Below, one piece after another: positions 24,701 through 37,182 of a DNA stretch of 64,000 nt. Made by a program: the position numbers and the translations under genes. Source of the stretch: Tetrahymena elliotti 4EA (Eukaryota > Ciliophora > Oligohymenophorea > Hymenostomatida > Tetrahymenidae); NCBI GenBank assembly GCA_000231825.2, contig JH720301.1, positions 1,350,123 through 1,414,122 of the forward strand, read 5' to 3'. Each line of letters starts with the position of its first letter. The stretch's first letter is position 1. The notes under the pieces are model-generated. The model searched no databases. It was given only the letters and a program-made list of their open reading frames with translations, and was not told the DNA's origin.

Positions 24701-25322
24701 ATAAAATGTAGATTTAGGCATGTTCATGTATTAAAACTAAACTACTCCTTTATTTTCTGCTGCCTCAAATTCTAAGAACATTCCCAAATTAGAGATAGCA
24801 TAATCTATGAAATAATCTCCAAGTATGTTAGCTTCCCCTCTTGAAAAGAAATAAATTTTATTTGTGGATAAGCATTCACTTTATCATACTTAATTTTAAT
24901 AGGTTCTTTCTCAATATGCAAAAGATTAAGAAGATGAAACTTTTCAATCTGCTTATACTGTCGAAGAATGTATAAACATTATTGAGAATTAATACAATTA
25001 ATACAAATATCAGTATCCATACATTTTTATAGATAACAAAATGCTTAATGATGGAAACAATTCTCTGATAGAGTTAATCAAAAATATATTTTAAACTAAT
25101 AAAGTTAAGTTTGAAAGCTTAATTTTTATATGCTCTAATTAATATTTAGACTCATCTTCCTATTTAAGATTAGGCATTACCTCATCTTTTAAAAAACCGA
25201 TCACGCTTAGCGAACTAGAAGATAAAAGAATTATTCTTTAAAAAAAATAATCTACCACAACAATTTCCTAAAGCTTTTCTCCATAGCTACATTAAAAAAA
25301 TGAACATGATATTTATTAATGA
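18747..25322 (+). CDS. Hybrid histidine-kinase-like membrane sensor, probably catalytically decayed (1687 aa)
   Basis: Four exons (18747-19229, 19600-20433, 21078-22394, 22893-25322), each a whole number of codons, join in phase 0 to 1688 codons. Residues ~1-160 are polar. Exon 2 encodes about six hydrophobic membrane segments (e.g. LNLIILFIGSYLV, IQIVFFIGGMLANIYW). Exon 3 opens with a PAS-like segment (LIDSISEGYCIIDESLN) and reaches a region where the dimerisation helix should lie, but the nearest match to H-E-L-R-T-P is SKFHIDPLL, with Ser at the phospho-acceptor position. Exon 4 has a degenerate HATPase: KIILTVIIQNYMNF as N-box, LCNLIAQKLVG near the G-box, then GFPCVSFFVES. After a long Asn/Gln-rich linker the C-terminus is a receiver domain: QILFVDKHS, phospho-acceptor Asp in YIFIDNKML, Lys in SFKKPI. 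One acidic residue of the receiver's acidic pair is replaced (VDK instead of VDD). Exon 2 could instead end at TGA 20449-20451 and make a separate protein, but phase agreement favours one gene. Confidence 0.65.
20434..21077 (+). other. Long intron of the sensor gene with small GC-rich inverted repeat
   Basis: The interval starts GTAAAT after Lys codon AAG and ends GAATTTAG, joining two exons in phase 0. At 644 nt it is long for this gene set. It contains the 9-mer ACCTTCCTC at about 20657-20665 and its reverse complement GAGGAAGGT at about 21043-21051, each inside an unusually GC-rich patch. That could be the remnant of an inserted element, but there is no transposase and no clear target duplication. 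A separate open frame of about 60 codons at 20640-20820 is within chance expectation. Confidence 0.35.
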
Positions 25323-26169
25323 TTTTTTAAAAAAGTTGATTTCCCACACTCATCAACAAAAAAATGAGTAAAAAAGTAAAAATTTATGATGCATAATAGC
25401 AAAATAAAAAAACAAAATGAATAATAATTCGAAAATACTAAATTTTAATAAACACAAACTAAACTAATTTTAATATTATCTTGTTGTATGTAGTATATAT
25501 TCTTTTAATTAATTAAATTAATTAAATTTATAAATTTTACAGTTTCAATATATTTAGAATAGATTTTCTTAAATCAAACAGTTAGTGTGATAAATAAATG
25601 ATAGAAGAATAAATGAATCAATGAATGAATAAATAAATCTCTCTATTTTGTTTTAAAATGCATTAAAATTTTTTTAGAATTAAAAAATTAAATTATTAAT
25701 AGATTAGATGTTTCGTTTCATTCAAATTATAATTTTATATGAAAAAGGTTATGGCTATCGTTTACCTCAAATTTTAAAGACCGCGAAGTGATTAAAATCT
25801 TCTTTCAAATTTAGATAATTCATTTTTGATTTTTTGATAAAAGCAGCGCAGTTGAAAAGAAAATCAAAATTTACTAGAGAACTTTTTAAAATTTCAGTTT
25901 AAATTTTTAGTAAATATTATTCCGATTATAAAGTATCCTTGTTTCTTACAAATTTACTTGTTAAAAAGAAGAAAAAAGAGAGAAAAGAGTTATTAAATTA
26001 AAATTTAGTAAGGAATTGTTTGACACCAAATAGCAAAAACTAATTAATTATTTAAAAAATTGTAGTATTGACAATAACACACCAAAAAGCATACAAAATA
26101 TTATCAATATTATCAAAAAAGGACTAAGAATAACATTATTTTCATACATAGTTTCAAAAGTCTTCTAAA
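25323..26169. other. Intergenic region, including AATG/AATA simple repeats
   Basis: This lies between the sensor gene and the ATG11-like gene. It contains an imperfect tetranucleotide run (AATG/AATA) at about 25596-25636. A slightly GC-richer spot near 25750-25795 could encode a 27-residue peptide starting MAIVYLKF, which is too short to support. Nothing else is recognised. Confidence 0.45.
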
Positions 26170-29100
26170 ATGTCCTAGCCTTAGCAGTAGGTTCAGAATA
26201 AAGAAAAAGAAAGAGCACAATCAGTACTTCCTGTCTTTAATGGTCAGCTTGATATAATAGTATATCATGGCGAACTAGGATATCTTTACTCCTATTCAAA
26301 TATTAGTGCTGACAAAAAGTAATAAAAAATTTTCACACCAAATAACATTAGAAGCATACATAAATAGGCAGGAAAATAATTTAATATTATTTCAACAATA
26401 TTAGGATTTCATACATTTAGGAAAACATTTAAAAAGATGCAAGAATAGAGATACCCAACTAGTTTTTAACAACAAAGACTGGATATTTGATCTAGCCTGA
26501 TGATGTATTAGCAGAAATAGAACGCGATAATGCTCTCGCTTAGACATAAAGGCTTATCGACTCAACCAAATACAAAATTTATCATGTAAAAATAAATTCA
26601 GTGGAATAAATTATTTTAATTTTAAATAGATATTACAAGTAATTTTAGTAGACTGATTTATTATATACGCTTTTAAAAATAAATAGAATATATTTGCATT
26701 CAATGTTAAACTTTTAATGGACAATACTGAATCAGCTTTGAATTTCTTCTAGCAAGAGCAAGAATCTTAGTTAAAGTCATTTAATAAGTTATCTTTAGAT
26801 GCTAAAAAGCCTTTAATCAGTATTTTATTATTTTTGTTGCATTTACGTTTTTTTAACAAACATTTTTATATTATCTAGAGCTAGATGCTAAGTTTGCAGA
26901 TGCTGATTACTAAAACCCCATAGAGTTAAGTGATAATTAGAAATAAACAATCTCATAAAAAAGCTCAGTTATTTTAGAATTAGAATCAAAGTTTTACAAA
27001 TTTTATAGCTCTATTAAGGTATAATTAAACATTTTAACGCAGTTGTTTGTAATCATTTTTATTATTGATAAACAGAGAAAGACTTATGAATACATTTAGA
27101 AATAGTAGAAAGTAGAGAAAGGTTGTAAGGAATTTGAAATTTAATATAAATCAATAGAGTGCCTTCTCATGAGAGTCATCAATGAGTACTAAGTGTCAAA
27201 AACTCTTTCTACAGAAATGCATTAAAAAATCAAAAACTTAAATGAAGTAGTTTCTAAATCTGTTCAAAAATATGAAGAAAGTTTGAAGATTGTAATATTC
27301 TATTTGTGATTAACTTTTACTAATGTAAATTATGCCAATTAATTAGGGAAAAAATGTTGAGCTACCTGAGGTACTTAAAAAGGATAACAAAAAGTATTTG
27401 TATGACATTTACTATGATGTTTCTAAAATGGATCAATGGAAATCTCATTGCATAAATCACTATGAAAAGATTAAAAAAACTCACTCTAAAGAATAAGAAG
27501 AGATTTCTTCCTTGAAAAGATAGATTAAAGATTAACAAGCAACTATCCAATAATTATCTAATGAGTAAATTTTTGAATATAACTTAATATATTGATTAAT
27601 CAATTTTGAATTTAAACTAATTTCTGATCAAATCAAATTAATTAAAAAGTTTTCACAATAATTAAACAAAAATTAGTAGCACATCAATACATAATTCTTT
27701 GTGAAATAGATATTATTAAATTCATTATTTTTTTAATAGAAATGTAGAATCAATTAAAAAGTTTGATGATCAATGTTTGGATGGCAAGAATTTCATTTTA
27801 ACTTCATTTAATGGAGTTTACGAAGAATACAAAAATTTAAGAAAATGCATTCAGTATATCATAGACGGGTAACAAGATGAGTATTCTCTCAAAACCCAAT
27901 TAGACAACTGCTTATTATCAAGCTAAGAAAAATTAAAAGACTAAGAAAAGTTAGAAAAGTAAATGTCTCAGTATATTGATTCCTTATCGAACTGCTTTAC
28001 TTAAATATGGGAATCTAAATTTAAGTAGTTCTAGAGAATGCAATAGTACTAGCAAAAATTCACTCAAATCTTGAATGGACTTAACACAATAACTTATGAA
28101 AAGCTTAAATAGCTAGAACCAGAAATTAATAGATTTGAGAAAGACATAAGCGATCTTACAAAGCCATACACTTTTTTTACTAATTTCAAAGTTATTTTAA
28201 AAGAAGTGAGTCGTCGAAATGAATTTAATTCTCTTTTAGACAATTGTAATTTACTATTTTTTTTAAGTATTTGTTTGATTTTAAAAATAGACAATGATGA
28301 ATTATTATTTTAGAATAGCTACCAACAAAAATTTTTAATTTACTAATAATTTAAATAAATATTTTATTCTTTAAAAAATTATTTTTTTGATTAAATTAAT
28401 AACTTAAAATAATTTAATAATAATAGAAATAAAGATTATTAATAGCATCATAAAAATTGAATAATCTAAAAGAGTTTCCTTTATTGCTAACTATGGAAAA
28501 TTTATGCCAAAAGATTTCATTCCTGAATTAAATATGAATGTAAAACCATATCCTTAGAATTTTGAAAAGCTGCCTAAAATAGAGAATGAGCACGATGAAA
28601 AAGATAAATATTCAGATTTATTTAAATAACTGGAATTTCCTGAGTATGGGTTAAAGCAAGAAGAGATCATAGCTGATTTAAAGAAAGAACTATAAATTAA
28701 TTTATTAAATAATAAGCATAAGAAAGATCCTCACTAGATTGAATTAGAATATCAGAATAGTGAGTTAAGAAACTAAATTATGAAGTTGAAGAATGAAATC
28801 GAAATGTAAAATTTGAAAAAGAAAGATGATAATTCCAGTATTTAGATTGATTTATTGACTAAAAAAAATACTTTACTTCAAGATTAAATAAGTAAATTAG
28901 AGCAATAAATAACTTAAATTAATAATTCAAATGAGTATGTCAAAGCAATTTCATCACTATAAAAATAACTTGATGAAAGAGATAAAGCTTACTAAAATCT
29001 TCACTTATATTATCAGAAAGATAATAAAGAAAATTACATTTCAGCTGCTAATCAAAGCGATGCTAATAATGCAGTTAACAAGTCAGAAGAAGCTAAAATT

Positions 29101-32100
29101 ATTGATAAGCTTAATTCTCGTGTTGCTAACTTGACAGTCCTCCTTTAATAATCAGCTAAAATATCATTCAACTAAATATTAAGGAAGTAAAATGACAAGC
29201 AGCAAAAACTTTAAGACAAAATCTTTTAGCAAGAGCAAAAGCTTATTTTAAATTAAGAAGAATCTTAGAAAGAAAAAAATAAATATATAGCTTTCCATGA
29301 AGAAAAAATAAAATAAATTGAGTAAAGATATTACTCAGAAAATAAAAAGGTTTTGAGCTTGTTGGATTAAACTAAAGAGTAGCACAAAGATGAAATTAAT
29401 CTCCTCAACTAAAAGATAAAGTAATACGAATGTGATATGATTGAAAAGACTAAACAGCTTAAAAATGCATAAGAATAGATTGCACGTAAATAATTATTTA
29501 CTTTTTTATTTATTTTATAATTCTTAATAAAAATAGGCTTGAATTCCCAGATCAGCTAAAAGTAAAAAGAATATGAAGAATTAAATAAAAAATCTCAACA
29601 AGTAGAAAACAGACTTAAAGCTGATCATGCTAAATAAGTATCAGACCTACAAACTTAACTTTAGAAAGACTCAGAGAAATACAAAAAGAAATTATCTTAA
29701 CTTGAAACTGATCTTGCAAATAAATAGAGTGTTTTGTAGAACTAAACAAGGGATTTCAACAACTTAAAAAGAGATTTAGATTTGAAGAATGAAGAATATG
29801 AAAAGTAAATTTTATTTTTTTAGAAAATAAAAACATGAATTGATTAATTTAATTAGAGTACAATATGAATCTTAATAAGTTTAAAATGAGAGAGACAGGC
29901 TGAAGAAAGATGTCATGAACTTGAAAAATAGAATTGAGAATCTTGATCAAACAGTTGAAAAGAATCGTTTAGAAATTTAATAACTAAATAAATAAAATCA
30001 ATTATTAAATAATGAAAAGCAAGCTATTAGTGAAGATATATAGAAAGATAAACAATAAGTTTAAGATCTTTAAAAGAGACTTACTTAGATTTTGGATTCA
30101 GTTAAGTCTTTGGAGAATGAGAGATCAAAATTGCTTAATCAAATAGAAAGTCAAAAACTTGATTTAGATAAGAAAAAAATAGAAATCGATAATCTAAATA
30201 AGTAGGTTTATGAGTAATCAAATGAAAGAACTCAGTAGTTAGAAAAACTTATGGAAAGCTAAATGAATGAAAAGCTTAAAATATCTGCTTTAAATGAATA
30301 GATGCAAATTTATAAGATTGAAATAGATCAATTTAAAACAAGAATGTAAATCTTAGAAGCTGATATCTAAGCCAGAGATGAGAAAATTAAGATCCTCAAT
30401 AAAAATATTGAAACATAGAAAACCACAATAGATGAAAATGATAAAAAGATTGAATCTTTAGTTACTGAGTAGTCAAAGATAGTTGGAGAAAATGAATAAA
30501 AGAATTAATTGATCTCCAATCTTAATGCAGCTATTGAGCAAGCTCTCATAGAATGTGAAATACAATAGAAAAATGCTAACAGCAAAAAAATTGAAATAGA
30601 AGTAAAATACATTTTGAAATGAGATTATAGATAATAATTTGTTTTTAATTTAGGAAAAGCAAGAAGAGTACAAGCATGAGTTAGAAAGACTTTAGAATGA
30701 AATAACTGAATTAGGAAGAAACCTTACTACTTGTAAAGAAAGAGAAAGAGAAACAAACAATAAAAACATAGAATTAGAATAACAAATTGAAGAAGTAACC
30801 TAAAATCTTAATTAAAAAGAATAAGAGGTATTTTAAAAATATTCATTATTAACATAACTTAATGATAAAATGTTTATTTAATCAGCTCAATCAAATTATT
30901 GAAGAGATGAACTAAAATAAAAATCACATTAATTCAAATGAGATGAGTTTGAAGTAGCTCAATTTAGATTTGAAGGAAAAAGATGATTATGTCTCAAACT
31001 TATAGGACGAAGTCAAAAATTTAACAGAGTAATAGGAAGAGTTATAGAGATAGGACTTACAAAACTAATAAGAAATAGAAAATTTGAATTCATAAATTAA
31101 TAAATTAAAGAATAACTTAAATAGTGTTGAAGATAAAAATTCTGAATTGCAAAGCAAGACAAATAATCTTTTATAAAATATAATTGATTTGTAAGCTAGC
31201 TTGTAATCACTGAGAGTCGAAAAGGAATTGATTGAGTAAAATAATTAGCTTTTATAGGAGAGTTTGTAAAAAGAAAAGGAAGAAAAAGAAATTGCTATCC
31301 GCTGTTAAGATGAATAAGAAAAAGAATATGAAAAATTAAAAAATAACACAATCTGTATCGATGCTCACACTTAAGCTCTTGATAAATTGGAAATAAAGAA
31401 TGATTAATAAAAATTAGAAATAGAAAAGTAATAAGAGCAATTAGCATAGTTTGCTCAATAGCTTATAACAGCAGAAATAACAATTTAAAATCAAAAGAAA
31501 CAACTTGATAGCCATAAAATAGTACAAGATAATTACTTAAAAACTATTTCAGAATTAAGTTCAAAAGTAAATAAGTTATTTAATTCTTTAGATTTTTGTC
31601 TAATTTTATATTTTTAAAAGGTCAATGTTGAAAAGAAAGACAGCGAGTGTTAATGGGAAGAAGAGTAAGACGAGAAGATGATTTCTCTTTCTACTTATGA
31701 AGCTTAGAAATTTAGAAAGCTCCTCAAAAGTATTGACCACAATAAAAAAATCCCTGTAATGTCTCAGAAAAATATTGAACATATTGACTTAACTTAGGCT
31801 TTAAAGAAGACTAGCATCATCTAAGAAACAATAAATTTCACAAAGTAATAAATATTTTTGTTGATGAAAATTATACTGAATATTTTTAATTAATTTTTAG
31901 ACTTGAAGAAGGAACTAAAATGTTATTTATTCCCTCAAGTAATGACATTTATGTACCACTAATCCTTAAATAATTAAATGATGGAGCTATCTTTAACGAC
32001 ACTAGCACTTCTGCCTCAAGTGCATCTCTCTCCATATCAACTTATAAAAATAACTACTTCTTAGATTTTGACACTCTTGATAAGAAATACAAAGAACTTT

Positions 32101-32336
32101 TGACGTAAACAACATTTTTTAATTTAATTAAAATTAATTTAAAAATAATACTAAATAGTGAGTGCTCATTGATAATGGTAGCTAATATTAAGAATATAAT
32201 TCCAAAGTAAGTAAATATTGATTACAATCCTTTTGGATTGAAGGAAAACGAGAGTTATTTCTTGCTTCAAGTAGAGTAACCTGAATACATAGTTGGTTTA
32301 GAAGATGAAGATCATACTATCAAAAACTATGCTTGA
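26170..32336 (+). CDS. ATG11/FIP200-type autophagy scaffold: Ubl-like N-terminus, long coiled coil, C-terminal claw
   Basis: This multi-exon gene has many short GTAA...AG introns and ends at TGA 32334-32336. ATG11/FIP200 proteins scaffold the Atg1/ULK1 complex and bind cargo receptors. The last three exons (about 31900-32336) encode a claw-like domain: KLEEGTKMLFIPSSNDIYVP, then NNYFLDF, then a basic/hydrophobic segment VANIKNIIP, then NPFGLKENESYFLLQVEQ. This order (G-x-x-x-LFxP, Y-V, YFL, NPxxL, yFxVxV) is that of the family C-terminus. The middle, from 28500 to 31850, is almost continuous heptad-rich coiled coil. The N-terminus (PVFNGQLDIIVYHGELGYLY, then IEIPNQFLTTKTGYLI) resembles a ubiquitin-like fold, as expected for FIP200/ATG11. 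The join between these two pieces (26320-26470) is unresolved. If the Ubl part is a separate gene, the coiled-coil gene would start at the ATG at 26717. A 48-nt intron ending AAATAG just before 26690 joins them in phase, so I treat them as one. Confidence 0.65.
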
Positions 32337-32738
32337 TTTTTCTTTCAAGAATAAAACCTCGTTCTCATATTAATGTAAAAAAATAAAAAGTATAATAAAA
32401 ATAGCTTGATTGATTCATAGATCTATCCTCCCTCAAAAAAATAAAATATAAATTGGCGAATCAAATTGATAAGCCTTAATACTATATAAATAACACTAAA
32501 AATACTTTGAAAATTTAATTAATTTTTATAATTATTTCATTAAATATTTGTTATATTTATTCAAAAGTTGTTCTCCTCCTATCTCAAAATTGTTTCATTA
32601 TTAATCAATAATAATTTCTAGATTTATTTTTAAATATTTGGCAGTCTAGTAAACTCTTTTATGAAAAAGCTTTAGCTTTTTTTGTTTGCATTTTAAATGT
32701 CATTTTTTAATATTACTTTTTTGTTTTCAAGTTATGTT
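32337..32738. other. Convergent 3' intergenic region
   Basis: The ATG11-like gene ends rightward at 32336 and the FAM135-like gene ends leftward at 32739, leaving about 400 bp. It is A/T-rich and should contain both polyadenylation regions. No other feature can be seen. Confidence 0.6.
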
Positions 32739-35700
32739 TCAAATAAACAAATGATCGAAATTATGAATGATCATTCTCATTAAAGATTATAATTCTAGGA
32801 ATAATATATGAGCCTTTCTTCCAATAAAAGTGTCTATTCCCCTGTTAATAGTTTATTAAAATTAAACTAAAATTTTTACTAAATTTCAACAATTACTTTT
32901 CACTTATTTCGAAATTTATATCAAGTCTTTAAATATCATTTTTCAGATGAGAAAGCAAATTGTCAACCATTTCATTATAAACTTAAATTGACCTTTTTTT
33001 ATATTTATTTAATTTTTCTTTTATTTCTATAATACAAATATTCTAATTATTTACTGTCCTCCTTATTCTTATAACTTTTCGACCCTTGCAGATTCTACTG
33101 GTACATAATGATCTTAAGTACTTGAACAAAATACAACGTTTCTGAACCACTCCAAACCCTGTTTATTAATTATTTAATTAGATTAGTTTAACATTATTTA
33201 ATTTTACTTCTTATTTCGAAAGACCATAGAGGTAGGTTTGTCTTAAATCTTTGTTATCCTTCATTTCTAACTAGTTTAAGCATACAGATCCTCTCCAAGT
33301 TTTTAAGAACCATAAACCTATATTTATGAGGCTATGCTTTGAGTGCATATACCCAAGATGAGGTACACCAAAGCTCAAGAAAGTAAACATTTTGTCTTAA
33401 AAATCTTCTTTGAGCAAAGGGAGACATGCTCTAACAATTACACCACCTAAAGAGTGAGCAACAAAGCTAATCTTACCCAATTATTTTCCTGGACACCACT
33501 TCTTAACAAAATCAATAATTTCTTTGGCTAAATTCTTACCCATATCTTCAATATTACCTTCAGTTCTTCCTTCATTTTATATAGACAATAAAAACAAACA
33601 TTCAGGATATAGAAGCATCATGTGGTTCTTTATCAATCTCATATCAAAAGCATTTCCCTAAAATCCGTGCACAAAAACAAACAGATGAAATGCTGTTTTT
33701 TTAAATACTCTTATATCATCATAGTCCTAATAAACAATAAATCAGCATAAATTAAATATAAGATATATTTCTTACTTTAGATTTGAGTTGGAAAATATCA
33801 TTAAAAATGACAGGATTTTACATTTTATCAGAAAGAATACGAATATCTTTCACAGCATTATAGTGAGCATTTTCTTTAGTCAAAGCTCTCTATCTAATTT
33901 ATTTGGAATCTATTTCATTCTATTGAATTTACTAAGAATTACTAGTAATAGAGTGATTGTCAACTATATTTGTTCTTGAACAAATAAAATCTTCCCACAA
34001 TTATTTATTAAATTTGTTATATTTTTTTCTGAGTATCTTAGTTATTTAAGAGCTATTTACTAAAAACATTTATTAGAACTTATACCACACAGCTATATTT
34101 AGCTTATTCAATGAATTTAACTCCTTAACAATATTTTCTATTAATTTCTCTCCTTGATAAATAAATTCTTTTTCTGCTCCTGTATTTCCTGAATCTAAAT
34201 ATTTATAAGCAACTAAGTTTAAATTTAATACAAATAATGCTTAATTTACATGAATTATACATTGATTTATATCTAACACAACTCTGAGGTAAATCATCAG
34301 GAAAATATTTATCAAATAAAGACTAATATACAATATCTTTGCAAGTCACTGTCTCATCAAAATATTTCTTTATAGCCTTTATATTAGAGCATGTTACTAA
34401 ATATTAATCACGAAGTTAAGAGATATATGTTTCATAAAATCTCATCAATTCATCATTGCTATCTAATCATTATTAAATTATAAAATTATTTTTGCATTTT
34501 TAATTAAATTTTAAATAAAAAAATATTTCATTTATCAACAAATAAAATTTTTAGATTTACCAAACAACACCATTTATTAATTTAGCAAAAATCCTTCAAA
34601 AATATCAATAATTATAAAACCTCTTTAAATTGGGCAGAAGATTTTTTTAACATCATAATTAGCATGGGATATTTTATTTTGATGTTGACTTTTTAGTAAA
34701 GTTTAGAAATCACTAAATTTAAATTTGTCCATAAATATAAATAAATAAGAAGAAAACTAATTTTTTTTATAAACTACTTTGTTTGAGTGTGTGAAATTGA
34801 TCAATTTAAGAATCAAATGGTTGCATGTAATGCTTAGTTTATTGCTGTATTCTACTTTATTTTATTAATTTTTGGTTGTTCAGTGAATTCGTTGTATCAT
34901 GGTGGTGGCCGTTTGCTGAACAAAAATCTGTGATGCAAGAATGGAAGGTTAATCCTGCTAAATTGAAGTGGTCTTCATCAAAAATAATTGGCACATATTC
35001 ACTGATACCAGATTTTATATTTTCTTTATTTATTTCTGCTTTGTATAATGATACGCAATTAAATTAAATTTGATTTTATTTCAGAGATGCTTATATTTCC
35101 TAAGTATCATCGGGAAGTGCTGCATACATGAGCTCACAGTCTATCATAATTTGTGAATCTGGAGGTAGAGGGTAATCTTCAAGATCTAACTCAAAAGTGC
35201 AAATTTCATTTATTCCAACTATTTCATCATCAAAAAATGATCTTATCAAAAACGTTTTTGTGCAGTAAGCATGATACTCATTAAAAATATGAGGAACTAT
35301 AATGCTTTTAGCCTTATTTTTGCGCTTCTATAAATCTTGAGATTCTCCATTTAAATTAGAGTTAAGTTTATTTTTTAAAATATATTTCTATCTGGATTTA
35401 TCCAAGTCAACTATATTAGTTGGCTAAGCAAGAATGACCTAAATATATATTTAAATATTATGTTAGAATAAAAAAATAAAATAATTCTAATAAACTCAAC
35501 TAAAGCTAAAAAATAAAGCTATTTAAATATAAACTCATTAAATTCTATTCTAAATCATATAAAATCGTGATAATAAAATCAAATTATTGACTAAATTTTA
35601 TTTTTTGAATTTAGCAAATGATTAAAATGATTAAAGTGATGTGTCGGTTTTAAACGAAATTTACTTACTTGCTTAGTATTATTAAAAACGACATAAATGA

Positions 35701-35803
35701 TAAATCTCAAATGATAGAATCCTTCTTAGAAAGTGAGAATATCAACATTTTTATAGTTATCTACATGAACTACAAACTCAATTTTTGATTTGACTTTCAT
35801 CAT
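32739..35803 (-). CDS. FAM135/DUF676-type putative serine esterase
   Basis: Multi-exon gene, ATG at 35803 (a second in-frame ATG follows at once), TGA at 32741-32739. FAM135 proteins combine an N-terminal beta-rich domain with a C-terminal alpha/beta-hydrolase (DUF676) domain. The N-terminus IEFVVHVDNYKNVDI plus EGFYHLRF matches the family start (EFsVeLhKFyNVDLFqRGfYqiR). The SGISEYVPIIFDEDHFNLAG segment matches its next block. The hydrolase part shows the oxyanion region FVFVHGFQGNAFDMRLIKNH, the nucleophile elbow SFVAHSLGGVIVRA (Ser in A-H-S-L-G-G, about 33442-33459), then SFGVPHLGYMHS and WFRNVVFCSSTQDHYVPVES, which holds the likely catalytic Asp. The last exons (YNEMVDNLL, then DTFIGRKAHILFLEL) match the family C-terminus, where the His of R-x-AHI is a catalytic candidate. 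Introns in the 3' part join in phase. The middle exons between 34880 and 33780 were not all resolved. Confidence 0.75.
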
Positions 35804-37182
35804 TTCTATTATTATCTCTCTTTGATATGTTAAATTGATAAAAAAATTATATAACAAAAATGCATAATCTTTAAAATTAATTTTTGCAGAGTGACTATTT
35901 ATATAATATCTAACTCATTAAGACCTATTATATTTTCTTATTACTAAAATGTTGTAAACAAATGAACACATTTTTAAATATAATAGTATAAATTTAAATT
36001 CTTAATTTTTAAGTGTCTCTTTTAATTCACTCTTTTAAATTTTCTTTCTTATTTTCTTTGAATATTTACTGATTTAGAAGTAATTTGTCTTTAGGAATTC
36101 ATTGTTACAAAGGAATTTTTAAAAATATGTTTGGATTAAAATTTCAAAATGTTTCAACCAATATTAAATAAGTTCAGTAATCTATCATATCACAACCAAT
36201 TTTAATTAAATTGTAATCTCAATTTCATTTTTTTATGAAAATTATTTTGCATTTTCATTATAAGTTAAATTATAAATGTTTTTAGATGTAAGATATAGAT
36301 TCTAAAGTAGTATTAAAATAATTTTTTTGAAATAAAATTAGTATTTTACTAAAAAATACTATTATATATCTCTTAAATTCTATTAAATTAAAATTTGTTT
36401 TAAATTTAAATATTCTTAATCATGTTTTCTTAATCTGATTTCTTTAAAACCTTTAAAAGATTACTTTTTTCATAAATATTTTATTTGATTTTTTTCATTT
36501 TGAAAATAATTTTTGATTTTCTCAAAAATTCTAAAGATTATTAGTTAAGAAATACTATACTATGTTTAATAAGTTGGCTTTGTTATAGTAATTCACTGAA
36601 TAAAAAAAATTAACATTTTTAATCATTACTTGTCTCCAAAAACTATGCAATATCCTAAGATAAAGTTTTTAACTTGAAAGAAATCTAAAACCAAATTATT
36701 TGATAGTGACTTGAATTAGTTTTCTAAGATATTAAATTTTTAATTTAATTTGCTCTATCTTTTTGTAATTAATTTGCTATTTTAAATAATTTCAACAATT
36801 TTATTAAAATATTCAGAAAGATTGATTTCTTTAAATTGTTTAGGTATTTAAAACACTTGAAATATTTTATGAAAATTAAGTTAGCTCTATTTGTAAAAAA
36901 ATAAAAAAAATGATAGATTTTAATATTATTTTTATTTTATAATATCTATTCAATTTTTTAATGTTGTAATACGACTTAATTAAAAATAAGAAAGAGATTT
37001 ATTTATAGACTTTATGAAATTTATTTATTATTAAAAATGGTTAGGAGTATTATTTTTAATTTAGTAAATTACAAATCTATCTACAAAGTAATATCTCAAA
37101 TTATTTAAATATTTCAAATAAATATTTTTATTTTTTACAAATATAAGCAAACAATAAATTAGCTTAAATCATATGTACATTT
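35804..37182. other. AT-rich intergenic stretch
   Basis: This lies upstream of the FAM135-like gene and downstream of the RING gene's stop, both on the minus strand. It is extremely A/T-rich with frequent poly-T. No coding frame, repeat or motif could be supported on either strand. Confidence 0.5.

Noticed and set aside
25596..25640. Tetranucleotide AATG/AATA run as a possible regulatory array
   Set aside because: Simple-sequence DNA of this kind is expected in such AT-rich spacers and shows no internal structure.
25747..25835. Possible 27-residue peptide starting MAIVYLKF
   Set aside because: Too short to distinguish from chance, and no intron or homology evidence. Only the slightly higher GC content drew attention.
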